Under the pieces are notes generated by a model, which was not told the origin of the DNA, made no database searches, and saw nothing but the letters and a program-made list of their open reading frames with translations. Both the position numbers and the translations under genes were made by a program. From NCBI GenBank assembly GCA_910589415.1, contig OU342632.1, positions 40,189,637 through 40,253,636 of the forward strand: a DNA stretch of 64,000 nt, given 5' to 3'. Source of the stretch: Malachius bipustulatus. Its lineage: Eukaryota > Arthropoda > Insecta > Coleoptera > Melyridae. Shown piece by piece: positions 46,709-57,437 of the stretch; positions within the stretch are counted from its first letter, which is position 1, and every line of letters begins with the position of its first letter.

Positions 46709-49700
46709 CTATATAAAAATATAATCAACACTATGGATACTGATGGTATATTAGTTTTTCAATTGGCTAAGTTGTCTTTGAGAAAATTGGGAAAAATTGT
46801 TACCTTTGGAGTAAATTTTCAAGCGGTTTTCAATTTCATGTTGCATGATTAGTTGCAACAACTATTTGTTTGCAGAAGTCATGTAGTTTGTTTCAAATTT
46901 ATTATTTTCTGTTTCCATTTTAAAGTGCTGCTGTGGGAAAATACCATTGCAATGGAATGCCTAATATTTCACGGGAAGAATGGTATATTATTTTTAAGGT
47001 AATTCACTGAGAAATAACAGAAAGTGGTATTTGAACAGCCTTGAAAACAATAATTAATTTTTTTTTTTTCAAAAATGTTCCCTAATTTTCACGAAAACAG
47101 GTGAGTCGATTGCATATAATACTTACTAATCAATGTAGCGGAAAAGGCTCAAAGGCTCTTGTCTTAATTCTTGGAAAATTATTTATTCATTTATATTTCT
47201 CATATAAATAATTACAAAAAAAATACTAACAAATCATAATTCATCAATACTTTTCAACAATACATTGAATATTAAAGTAAATGGCATAAAACTTATTTAA
47301 ATAGCCACTCTTCAGTTTCGAACAAGTAGCAGTTCCTCAAAATGAGTCTGGCAACACTGATATATAAATAGGAAAGGCCTCGCACGTATTTCTTGCAAGG
47401 CCGTTCAATTATTTATGATAATCCCCTCATATATCGTTTTTCGCCCAACTGAGCTGCGGCATTGTCAACAAACAAAATTTTTGGCTCAACTCTGTATCCA
47501 CAACTCCCCTCCGGCAGTGACCTGCAAGCGGGAATGATGCTGATTTCGATTTCTCTAAAATAAAGGGAAATTCCATCTCAATCCCTGCTAGAGTTTCATG
47601 TCACATGTCTACAACTTGCACACTATAATAAGACTTACCTTTAAAACTTACCTATACTAAGACTTAAAAGTACCCATGCTTACTTTGGTATTTGAGAAAA
47701 GTATTATTTAATTTATAAGCCACATTTTCATTAGAAAATTAAAATTGTCCCATATTTATTTGAACAGAATACCTATATATAACTTATGCCCACCAAATAC
47801 AAGAGTAATCCGTTATGAGAACTAAAATAAATTTAGGTAGGTATAGGTACTTAGTAAACATACATACAAAAACTTCCTGTATTTTATTGAAAAAATAAAA
47901 GGATAATCTTGTATCCTATAAACATAGTAGGAGCACCTTTACACAATTTCCATATTTATATTTTGCATAAAACGCGTGAGATACTCGTATCTGATACACT
48001 CTTAATGGGACAAGTATACAAACTTAACAGGGGTTGGAAATTCGTGAACGCAGTATAAATTTCCATTATTTCCAAAAGAATTGATTATAGTAGATGTGAT
48101 TCCATATAAGATAATAGAAAGTTACTGTATGATAAGATCTTGGCGTTCGGAATATCATCAAATCTCAGGTCAAAGATTAAAGATCAGTATTGAAAGCCTG
48201 TCAGGGGCTAATCATTAACATTTATAATTGAAGTGTAGATGTCAGCGGATGTGGGAGAAACAATGGACAGAAGAATTTCTGAATTTCATTTGGAAATTAA
48301 ATCGACCAGGCCGGATAACTAACGACAAATGTGATGAGTTCCTTTCTTTGCATTTATTAAAACAAGTTTTCGATGAATATGCAACGACATTCGTTTTGTG
48401 TCTGATTTTTCAAAATAACACGTTTATCATTCCAGTAATCTGATTTGTATTAACATAAGCACACAAAAAGACATGAAATTATACTCCATTATGTATACAT
48501 TTAATTTAAATTGTCTCAGAATCATCCTCTATAGAGGGATGTGAACAAATTTGATTAATTTAGAGATAAAATAAAATAATTGTATAAATAGCTACTGATT
48601 TTTTGATCTGGAATTTATATCCAATAATTTTATCCCCACTACCCACATCATTATTCCCTTCTCTCATAAAAGTATACACCTCTATTGCAACCCTTACTCT
48701 ACTAAATTCTTCTAGTACAACCCTTTCTCAGGCCAAAATAATCCCCTAACATATGCAAATTAGCTATCCCTCGTCCGGGACAGTTCCAGAATCCTTTAGG
48801 AATCCTCAGTCGAATCTTGACTACCAAGCTCTCTCAATGTGCCTGCTCTCAAATCAGCTGCATACCTATGTATATACTAGTAATTTTTAATAGTTAAAAT
48901 AATCATTAATTAATAATAGGTTTAGTATAAAACGGAAAAAATTAAATAAAAAAAATAAAAAAAAATCGTAAAATTTTATAATTTAAGAATAATTCGTAAG
49001 TAACGTAAATCGTAAATCAAAATTTCAATTTCGTAAATCGGTTGTGATATTTCGTGATATATAGGAAAATTTATCTAATTAATATAATAGGTCGCGCTGT
49101 GAAATAATTTATATCTTTCGTATTAGGTAAGTAAGTCATAAAATATTGAATTGATTCAAATCGTTCGGTTTGCTCGGGATTAGTGTAATAGTGTTAATTA
49201 ACTTTTAAGCACTTAATTACTAATTAAAAAGATCGCGTTTCGCTTGCTCGATTTAAAAGTAAAAGTGTTTGTTTACCGCGGCATAGAAGACGAAAGTCGA
49301 GACGTTCTCGGGTTATCTGAAGCACGTGCTTCATGATCTGACCTGACGGTCGTAAACATCTCCAGACAATGTATTCTCCAGGTGAGTCAAATCCTAGAAC
49401 ACGCTTTAATAGATTACCATTAAATTTATAGAAAATAGATTGCTGCTGTAAAGGATGTTGCATAACAACGGGAAAATCAATAGCACGTTTATGTGTTTCT
49501 CATTTTCAATAGATATTTTTGTACGTCTGCATAAGGTATTTCTTATTATTATGCTAAAAAAATAGTTTTTTCCAAGTGTCTTTAGAGGAGTTCTGAAAAT
49601 TTTCAATTTTCTGAGAATTCACTCTATTACTCACAATATTACTTACCCAAGACAGTTTCGTCAACAGCAAGGAAGTGATTATATAAATTATCAATTACGC

Positions 49701-49905
49701 AGTCTGCCTCATTATTACTCGGAAATACTCAAAATTGAGTTCAGTAGGTCGGAGGTGGAAATAGCTGAGCAAGATTATACAAGGGTGGAAAACGGTGGTC
49801 TAAATGATTTTCAATCTCTTTTGAGAATAATGCAACTGTCGATTTTTGTGAAATTGGGAAAAATAAAATATGCAATCGAATATCGAGTATATGACGGGTA
49901 TAATA
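46709..49905. other. Intergenic stretch with GC-richer patches
   Basis: 47380-47600 contains TTATTTATGATAATCCCC and a unique GC-rich stretch (CTCCGGCAGTGACCTGCAAGCGGG). 48640-48860 is pyrimidine-rich. Frames of 66-79 codons at 48228, 49224 and 49406 have no domain. No transposon ends or RNA genes seen. Confidence 0.4.
47380..47600. promoter_or_regulatory. Candidate enhancer-like unique patch
   Basis: TTTATGATAATCCCC combines a Caudal/Abd-B-like TTTATG core with a TAATCC (Bicoid/Otx-class) core, in unique DNA that is GC-richer than its flanks. Two core motifs in a short space can arise by chance. Confidence 0.25.
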
Positions 49906-49908
49906 ATA

Positions 49909-50063
49909 CAGGGTGATATTTTTAAAAGTTGTCATTGATGATATCTTCAAAATGAAAAAAATAAATCAAAAAACGCAAAAAAAACTTGGGTAGGTACTAG
50001 GGATATCGGTGCTTTTGTTTTCTTACAGACGTGATGAAAAATCTATTAATTTTTATCACCCTG
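49909..50063. mobile_element. Possible 155-bp MITE (CAGGGTGATA ends)
   Basis: CAGGGTGATA after TA and TATCACCCTG before TA are perfect 10-bp inverses. The right end coincides with the central hairpin of the repeat family at 37938 and 40570, so it could also be part of that larger repeat. Confidence 0.45.
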
Positions 50064-50200
50064 TATAAAAATTTCAGCTACATGATAGGAAGCCACATGA
50101 AAAGTTAATAGAGACATGTAAGCCGCTTACCAATTATTATAGCTTGAGCCGTCTTCAATGTGAGCTGCTTTGAAAATGGAAAATTGGATTTTTGATTTGT
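50000..50200. repeat. Hairpin repeat family, copy C
   Basis: Carries GTGATGAAAAATCTATTAAT, TTATCACCCTGTATAAAAAT, ATTTCA and GACATGTAAGCCG in the same order as 37972-38075 and 40608-40715, then CAATGTGAGCTGCTTTGAA as at 40722. Confidence 0.7.
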
Positions 50201-50962
50201 TTATAACGTCTGTAAAAATGAATCGATTTGAACACACGAGCACCATTGTATTTCTACTCGTTTCATAATTGGTGTGGATGGAGCTTCCCGTCTACTATCG
50301 AAACGTTTTTATGGAGATTTTTGATTATTTTTCTTTCAAAGATACCGCCAATGGCAACTTATAAAAATCTCATCCTGTATAACTTTCACTTGCTTGTATG
50401 CTTTTATGAGGACGTCCTTTGGAAAAAATTAAATTTTGTGTTCAAAAAAACAATTTAGTCAGCTCTGCAAAATGTAAAATACATTCAGCAGCAGCTAAGA
50501 AGTGAGTATACATAATAAGGAACGTAAAATTTCGATTATATTAAACAAAAATCATACTAAGAATTGTGTATTTAGGGGATAATAACTCCCTTAGGTAGTT
50601 TTCTTGACATATTCACATGCACTTATTTTCTTTTATTGACGCCCGCAGATCTCAAATTATTATTATCTCTTATATTAAAAATGAAGAACCTGTCATTGGA
50701 AAGGTCAAGATTATGCATGATCCTTTACATTACTAAGACAACAAAAGAAAAATTGTCTGTAGTCTGTAGTCTGTAGTCTGTAGGTAACCTTAGTCGATAT
50801 TAGCATGTTGCCAATTCCTTCTTAGTTGAGTATGAAAAATATAAAACCAGAATAATAAGAACTGTATATCTTAGAGACAGAACTGCTGGAATAGCACAAC
50901 TCCAGTGAAAAGACTGACGAGACGATTAGACAATAATGAGACAAATGAGACAATAAGAAATA
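50201..50962. other. Intergenic stretch with a heptamer repeat
   Basis: Four tandem copies of GTCTGTA at 50755-50783. Otherwise nothing recognised. Confidence 0.5.
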
Positions 50963-50964
50963 TA

Positions 50965-52645
50965 CAGGGTTACTGGTAACTGGATACATTCCTTTGGTGA
51001 TCTGATAAAACAAGAGGTAAGGAGTAAATTAACCCCAACATGCACTATACAAAACTCAATAGATTTTGAGATATTTCGATTTTCAACTTTTCTTAAAAAA
51101 ATGGTTTCAGATGCCTTGAAATGTAATTTTCTAAAAATCTACTTTAACTTTTTGATTTTTTTTTTGCTGGAATACTTGTCCAATACTATGCTTCCTTCTG
51201 CAATAAAAAATATCCTGAGGTATTTCGATCGTGTGAAAATTTCAAAGTAAAACTTTCACAAACTATTTTTTTTAAATAAGATTTAAAAGTTTTTACAAGT
51301 TATTTTCGCAAAATTGTCAAGACAACTTGCGTACAAATTGTTTTAAAAACTTCCCTAGTGTAGTAGCTATCTAACAAGGTACTAATCTTGTACAAGAATA
51401 ACAGAATCTCCCCGCTATGTACCGTTACCGAGGAACAAATCCTTAAGTCGGGACGTTTTAAAAAAAATACGGCCCTGAACGGGGGTCTTAAAATTCTCGG
51501 ATCCGGTCCATTTTCAATAGGTCGTATTTGGGGGTCACGAGCTTCGTCTCTACCAAGTTTCGTCCCGATCGGTAAAACTTTCAGACACTAAGAGTGGCTA
51601 TTACTAGGCTATTCCCGAAAAATCCCGAAATTCCCGAAAAAATGACACTTCCCGGGAACGGATCTCGCTCATTTTCAATGGGCATCGTGCCACGGTGCGC
51701 CTCTTCAATCGAGCCAAATTTCAACTTTCCCACATGAAAACTGGCGGCTCTAGAGTGTTTCCTAGCAAAGTCACAGACAGACAGACCGACAGACAGACAT
51801 TTTTCGGGCACAAGAATACGTATACTTACGAAACTTCTGTGACTTTGCTAGGAAACACTCTAGAGCCGCCAGTTTTCATGTGGGAAAGTTGAAATTTGGC
51901 TCGATTGAAGAGGCGCACCGTGGCACGATGCCCATTGAAAATGAGCGGGATCCGTTCCCGGGAAGTGTCATTTTTTCGGGAATTTCGGGATTTTTCGGGA
52001 ATAGCATAGGAAACACTCTAAGTGTCTGAAAGTTTTACCGATCGGGACGAAACTTGGTAGGGACGAAGCTCGGGACCCCCAAATACGACCTGTTGAAGAT
52101 GGGCCGGATCCGAGAATTTTAAGACCCCCGTTCAGGGCCGTATTTTTTTTAAAACGTCCCGACTTAAGGATTTGTTCCTCGGTAACGGTACATAGCGGGG
52201 AGATTCTGTTATTCTTGTACAAGATTCGTACCTTGTTAGATAGCTACTACACTAGGGAAGTTTTTAAAACAATTTGTACGCAAGTTGCCTTGACAATTTT
52301 GCGAAAATAACTTGTAAAAACTTTTAAATCTTATTTTAAAAAAATAGTTTGTGAAAGTTTTTCTTTGAAATTTTCACACGATCGAAATACCTCAGGATAT
52401 TTTTTATTCCAGAAGGAAGCATAGTATTGAACAAGTATTCCAGCAAAAAAAAAATCAAAAAGTTAAAGTAGATTTTTTGAAAATTACATTTCAAGACATT
52501 TGAAACCATTTTTTTAAGAAAAGTTGAAAATCGAAATATCTCAAAATCTATTGAGTTTTGTATAGTGCATGTTGGGGTTAATTTACTCGTTACCTCTTGT
52601 TTTATCAGATCACCAAAGGAATGTATCCAGTTACCAGTAACCCTG
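50965..52645. mobile_element. Large foldback (palindromic) element, copy 2, ~1.68 kb
   Basis: Same ends as copy 1 (CAGGGTTACTGGTAACTGGA and exact inverse), with TA on both sides (50963-50964, 52646-52647). Arms are about 50965-51776 and 51838-52645. It is nearly identical to copy 1 throughout, differing by scattered substitutions and small A/T-run changes, so the two insertions are probably recent. It encodes no transposase; the 65-84 codon frames are arm-derived. Confidence 0.93.
51777..51837. repeat. Loop of foldback copy 2
   Basis: Contains the same CAGACAGACAGACCGACAGA run and TACGTATA as the loop of copy 1. Confidence 0.8.
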
Positions 52646-52647
52646 TA

Positions 52648-53829
52648 TACAATGACAAACTTATCAGAGTTGCTGTATCTAAGTAATTCTAATAATTATC
52701 TAATAATCTTAAAAGTAATATCTAAGATGCAACAGGTGCTCTTTCTTTGTGGTATTTCTAAGCTCATGCAGATTTGTATAAAGAGGAGATATATTATAAA
52801 GCAGCCATGTAAAAAGACATTGACGATATATAAAAATAATATTATAGTAGGTTCTTACTTACTTAAAAGTGAAAAATAGAAAAAAAGTAATAAAAAAATT
52901 AAATTTATTATGGTCATGCTCCAAAAATCAACAATCATGCGTAAGTCTGGTATGCAAACATTTTAATGAGCAGGCAGATCAATAATCTAAATATCAGAAC
53001 GAATATTAATAGAATTTTTTAATGCACTTTCTAGTTTACTTCAGAAACAAAATATTTTTAATACCCCAGAGAGTGACAAAAAAATACTTCGCACGAAGAC
53101 TACTTGCAGTAAATAATAAAATAAACACCAACCCAAATGATTATTTCCTGAACGTTTGACGTCCTTGATGAGGTCCGCCAGCGCGAGTCGAAAAGCTGCT
53201 AGATCGTCCTGGCGGGGTAATTAGCGATATGGAAGCAACTCATATAGTAGACAGACGATCCTCATTAATTTGTCTACCTGTCAGCGATTAAGCCTTATTA
53301 TCGCAGATGTCCAGAGGCAAATGCTCTCCCAAATGAGCTGCTCAAGATCTCAAGTCTGCGTCGTGTCTCCATGGTGGCAATGGCGTTGTTATGACTATAA
53401 ACAAGACTAAATGACTAATCTCCCAGACGAGGTGGTTATCTTGTCTCCGACACGGTAGTCTTCCAATGTGACCACTTGTTTTGTTTTCGGGAAGCTCGTA
53501 AAGAAGTCACTGACGGGCAGTAAAATTTGAGATTTTTTTAATTCGATAGTTAATAATGTTACTGTTCCAAGTCCCAAAAATATTATGCTCTCTTATTGGA
53601 ATCTGAAAAAAGCATCATGTATCTATTTCATTTTTTTATTAAGTAATTAGCTTATTTTTCAGGACCTGATGATTCGAAATTCTTTCTATATAAAATGTTT
53701 CATACAGATAAAGTTCACCAGTTTCAGGGTATATTTAGGATCATTATAAATAGGAATCAAGTTTTGTGAAATCATTGTGACAAAAATCAAAAAAATTATC
53801 CTAATTCAGCAAATGTGTAGGTATAGTTT
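52648..53829. other. Intergenic stretch with a GC-richer patch
   Basis: 52648-53100 is AT-rich and unremarkable. 53130-53530 is a GC-richer unique block described separately. 53530-53829 shows nothing. Confidence 0.45.
53130..53530. promoter_or_regulatory. Candidate conserved regulatory block (~400 bp)
   Basis: The largest non-repetitive GC-rich block in the window. It contains GGCGGGGTAATTAGCGATAT, ATTAATTTGTC and GTCAGCGATTAAGCC (homeodomain-like TAATTA/TTAAT cores spaced through GC-rich DNA). It has no frame over 60 codons, so a non-coding role is more likely than an exon. Confidence 0.35.
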
Positions 53830-54590
53830 ACAGTGTGTCTGCGTGAAAATAATTCAGAGTTCTCGATAAAATGACACCTTAATAAATTTTTGCACCTTTT
53901 TCAGTTTTTGACCTGTTTTTTTGGAAGACTAATCGTTCCGCCGGCAGAGCGCGCCAAAAAAACATATTTTCATATTGCGTGGGGTTTTGGATAGTTTTGC
54001 TAGTCTTGATTTTCTTACCTCCTATGTTTCTTGGGTCGCTGAAAACGAATTTGAAGTTTGCTCATTTTGATCAAATTTTTGCACCTTTTTCATTTTTTTG
54101 GCCTAAATCTCAGAAAGGAAGCGGTTTTTTCGAAGCCCATCTACTCTATTACAAGTTATTACAAGTTTATTGTATAAAATTTCCTACATTTCTAATTAAA
54201 AACGTTTTTTGGAAGACTAAGCGGTCTTAAGACTAACCGAAACATATTCCCGGACCCATGCAGTTGTTATGTTTCATAGCATATAGGGTAATTTTCGCGA
54301 AAGCGAAGGTGAATTTCACTAGATTATGGGAATAATTTTAATTTGGCGCGCTCTACCGGCGGAACGGTTATTCTTCGAAAAAAAACTTGTCGTCGAAAAA
54401 CGCTTCCTTTCTGAGTTTTGGGCCAAGAACTGAAAGTGCAAAATTTTTGGAAAAAAGTGTAAAAAAAAAACAATTGCCCTGGACAAATTTTTGCCAGCAA
54501 CTTCAAACTCAAATTCATCCAAAAAACATAAAAGTGAGAAAATCAAATCTATAGCAAAACTTTCCTCTGCGAACCCCTATTTTATTCCTA
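53830..54590. mobile_element. Complex foldback with interleaved inverted repeats
   Basis: Pair A: GTTCCGCCGGCAGAGCGCGCC (about 53934-53954) with GGCGCGCTCTACCGGCGGAAC (about 54343-54364). Pair B: 53975-54140 with about 54370-54585, sharing TTTTGCACCTTTTTC-, CAGAAAGGAAGCG- and TTTTGCTA-type words in inverse. The order is A-B-A'-B' rather than A-B-B'-A', and a B-like tail also precedes A (53880-53930). This implies one duplicated left unit facing one inverted unit. It starts near an ACAGTGTGTC word at 53831. The 75- and 64-codon minus-strand frames are repeat-derived. Confidence 0.7.
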
Positions 54591-54628
54591 CTATACCTCT
54601 AAGAAAATATAATACCTAGAATAAAATA

Positions 54629-54915
54629 CAGGGCGTTTTGTAACTGGACAGCCAAAATAAAACGTCATGTAAAAAATCGTATTTTAAGCAAAAAACAGAG
54701 AATAACTATTTTCAAAATCAGGCCTAGTTTAGGAAATATTTCCAAAATTGTTGTTCAGTTACTGAATAAAACATTCTTATTGCGGCCTTAGTTTTACATT
54801 TTTGGAAATATTTCCTCGAGGCCTCATCTTGAAAACAGTTATTCTCTCTTGTATGTTTAAAATACCATCGATTTTATACCCGACCTTCGATTTTTGCTGT
54901 CTAGTTAACAAAACA
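54629..54915. mobile_element. Small foldback element, related to 60160-60357
   Basis: It starts CAGGGCGTTTTGTAACTGGA after TA. Arms about 54629-54745 and 54798-54915 are inverse (AGAGAATAACT, AGGCCT, GGAAATATTTCC). The right end is degraded (CTGTCTAGTTAACAAAACAT instead of a CCCTG end). Its start resembles the inverse of the right end of 60160-60357 (CCAGTTACCAAAAACCCTG). Confidence 0.7.
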
Positions 54916-56600
54916 TATATTGAGATACAGTGGCAAAGATTCAGTCATAGCCTTTTAAGTCTATGATAGCCCGTATAAATCAATTTCAAGTGTTTCATGA
55001 GTGTGCTAAAGAAACTAATTGATTTCTGATTATTTGTCCATTGTACCTACATCACATGAGTGCCTACCAGTATTAAAAGGGATTAAAATACATCTAACAA
55101 CTGACCCCATCAACTTTATACATTTACAAGCACGCGAACGACTTCATAGCTATTCAATGAGAACAGGAACGTGTCTCATAAGCATTAGGTCAAGGATCAA
55201 GCCGTATGACTGCTGACCAGTGGTCAACGCAGACACCTTTTAAAAAACCGGACTCAACAAGTGTAGTTATAAATAATCAAAGCTATTTATAACTCAATTG
55301 TTAATTTGCAAGCATTTTAGGTGGGTTATACTTCTACGTATTATTGGTCGCATTTAGGTGCAGACTTGAAAAAGAAAAGTATAAAGGTTCCCGTTCTTCT
55401 CACCCCCAAGAGGGTAATCTCTGTCTCTAATTGACTTACATAGAACCATCTTCGGAAGCTGGCTGTGCATTTCTGATTCGAGATCTAGATAAGAGGAGAA
55501 TTTGAATGGGTGATTGTTGAAGTTGTTGACTTAGGATTTGCAATAAATTATGTCTTCTATGTCTGGCCAGAAAACGTTCAAATTTTATTATATCTACGCT
55601 TGCATCTATAATAATACTCCACATTTTTGACTACTTGTCACAATGAGTTTTAATTTCTCAAAAATTACCGTTTTAGGCACCCATAGCCATATATTCATCA
55701 AGTTTACTGTTGGGGCTTTTTCGCAGGAACAGCTATTCTAAGAAAACCAATATACAATAAGCAGCTTAACAGATTTACGATCTATTAGCTGTTTCTATGC
55801 CAAATTTACCGTTTCTTGAAAGATAAGTAGGTATCTATCTCAACTTAAAAAAAAATTGAATATTGCAACTCCATTGACAAAACAGAGGCTAAATACAAAT
55901 AAAGACAAAAATACTTTTTTTAGGATTTTTTTTCTTCCACAAAAAAAAAATAAAATAAAAATTTACAAACAAATTTCTTGTAAAAAATTCCAAGTTCACT
56001 CTCTGAACTCTACATATAATAAGATTCACCCTTGTTACAAGAGAGCGGGGTGAATAAAATTTATGATATTATGAAGGCTTTTTCGTGGTATAGTTTTTAT
56101 TGTTAATTTTTTTATGTAGGTATGTATAAGCTCGCGAATGAAAAAGTAAGACTTTTTGCATAGTTTAAGAAATGGAAGAAATAAAATTAATGAAATAAAA
56201 AATAAATGATTCGAAATTCGTAACTTCATAGGTATCTATTTCATAAAATATAAAACTTCAAAATGTCAATATTTATTTATTAAAATATAGTAATTATTAC
56301 ACTTTCTTTAATTTTTATTTTTAAATTTCAAATCGTTTTTGAAAAAAAAGTGAACACTTTCCCCTAATTTTAAGGGGCTGTAACTTCTAAGGTCAGGCTG
56401 GATTTTTTTTTATAAAAACTCTCCCCTTAACATTTATTTATAAATAAATCTTCACATACATTTTCTATACCTACCGATTAATGAAACACCCTGTATAATT
56501 TATTATTTTCTAATAACTTTATTGAGAATATATTTTTATGATAATATAACTTTCATTACTTAAGTAATATTTTTTAGTCAAGCTACTTAGTAGGTATATA
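54916..56600. other. Intergenic stretch, nothing recognised
   Basis: Short frames at 55019, 55436, 55856 and 56035 show no domain. A GGGGCTGTAACTTCTAAGG and ACACCCTGTATAA segment (56375-56500) resembles mariner-family flank. No complete element. Confidence 0.4.
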
Positions 56601-56602
56601 CT

Positions 56603-57437
56603 TGCAACTGGCTCAGCATTGAGATGTAATAAACCATAGCAGATACAGAGTCGATTAAATTAGAGAAAAGCTGCACAATTTTATGTTTAATAAGAATCTG
56701 AAAAAAAAACTAGGTTATCTACAGTCGTTGCTGAAATATCCTGAAAAAACTGGAAAATAGATTTCTTATTTTTAGCATATCTTTTTAATTATTAGAAATT
56801 ATTGAATTATTTTTTGTAGGATTACATAAGTCAATTAAAGATATCCATTTGACATCACAAAAATTTTAAAAGAGTCAATTTTTCTTTTCCTGATGGCCTC
56901 TATGTTGTTCTTTAATGTCGTTGGGAATTAAAAAAATCAATTGACCAAAAATTACTGATATTTTCGAGAAAGAAACTTCTTAAACCGAATATCATAGAAA
57001 AATTGAAAAAGCCAAAAGGCAAGTAATATGACTAGTAATATGAATAGTAAATTGACGTAATTCTGGTAAAAAAATGTTTTTTTTTCGAAAAAATAATTTT
57101 TTTTATACCAAACTACAACGACATAAAAAAGTATGGCACATAAGAACAACAAAAGTTGACTATTAATACTCTGGGATCTACTCTGGTTAAAATTTTTGTA
57201 ATGTCAAATAAATAATGCGCTTTTGATGACGTAATGTAATTAAAAAAATTAATTTATTTTCAATAATAGAAAAGATAGAGATGCCAAAAATAAGAAATCT
57301 CGATTTTTCTGTTTCTTTCAGGATATTTCAGCAATATAGCGACTGAAGGAATCCTAAATATTTTTTCAGATTCTTATTAAGCATAAAATTGTGCAATTTT
57401 TATGGTTTAGGATATCCTATATGTTGAGCCAGTTGAA
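56603..57437. mobile_element. Foldback element, ~835 bp, arms ~320 bp
   Basis: The left arm 56603-56940 and right arm 57115-57437 are inverse copies at about 80% by eye: CAACTGGCTCA, AATAAGAATCTGAAAAA, GCTGAAATATCCTGAAA and ATTTCTTATTTTT occur in both. Part of the arm is the block also found at 26330, 27830, 29138 and 29928, linking it to the mariner-like family. The ~170-bp loop is unrelated. No terminal CAGGGT motif remains. Confidence 0.85.
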
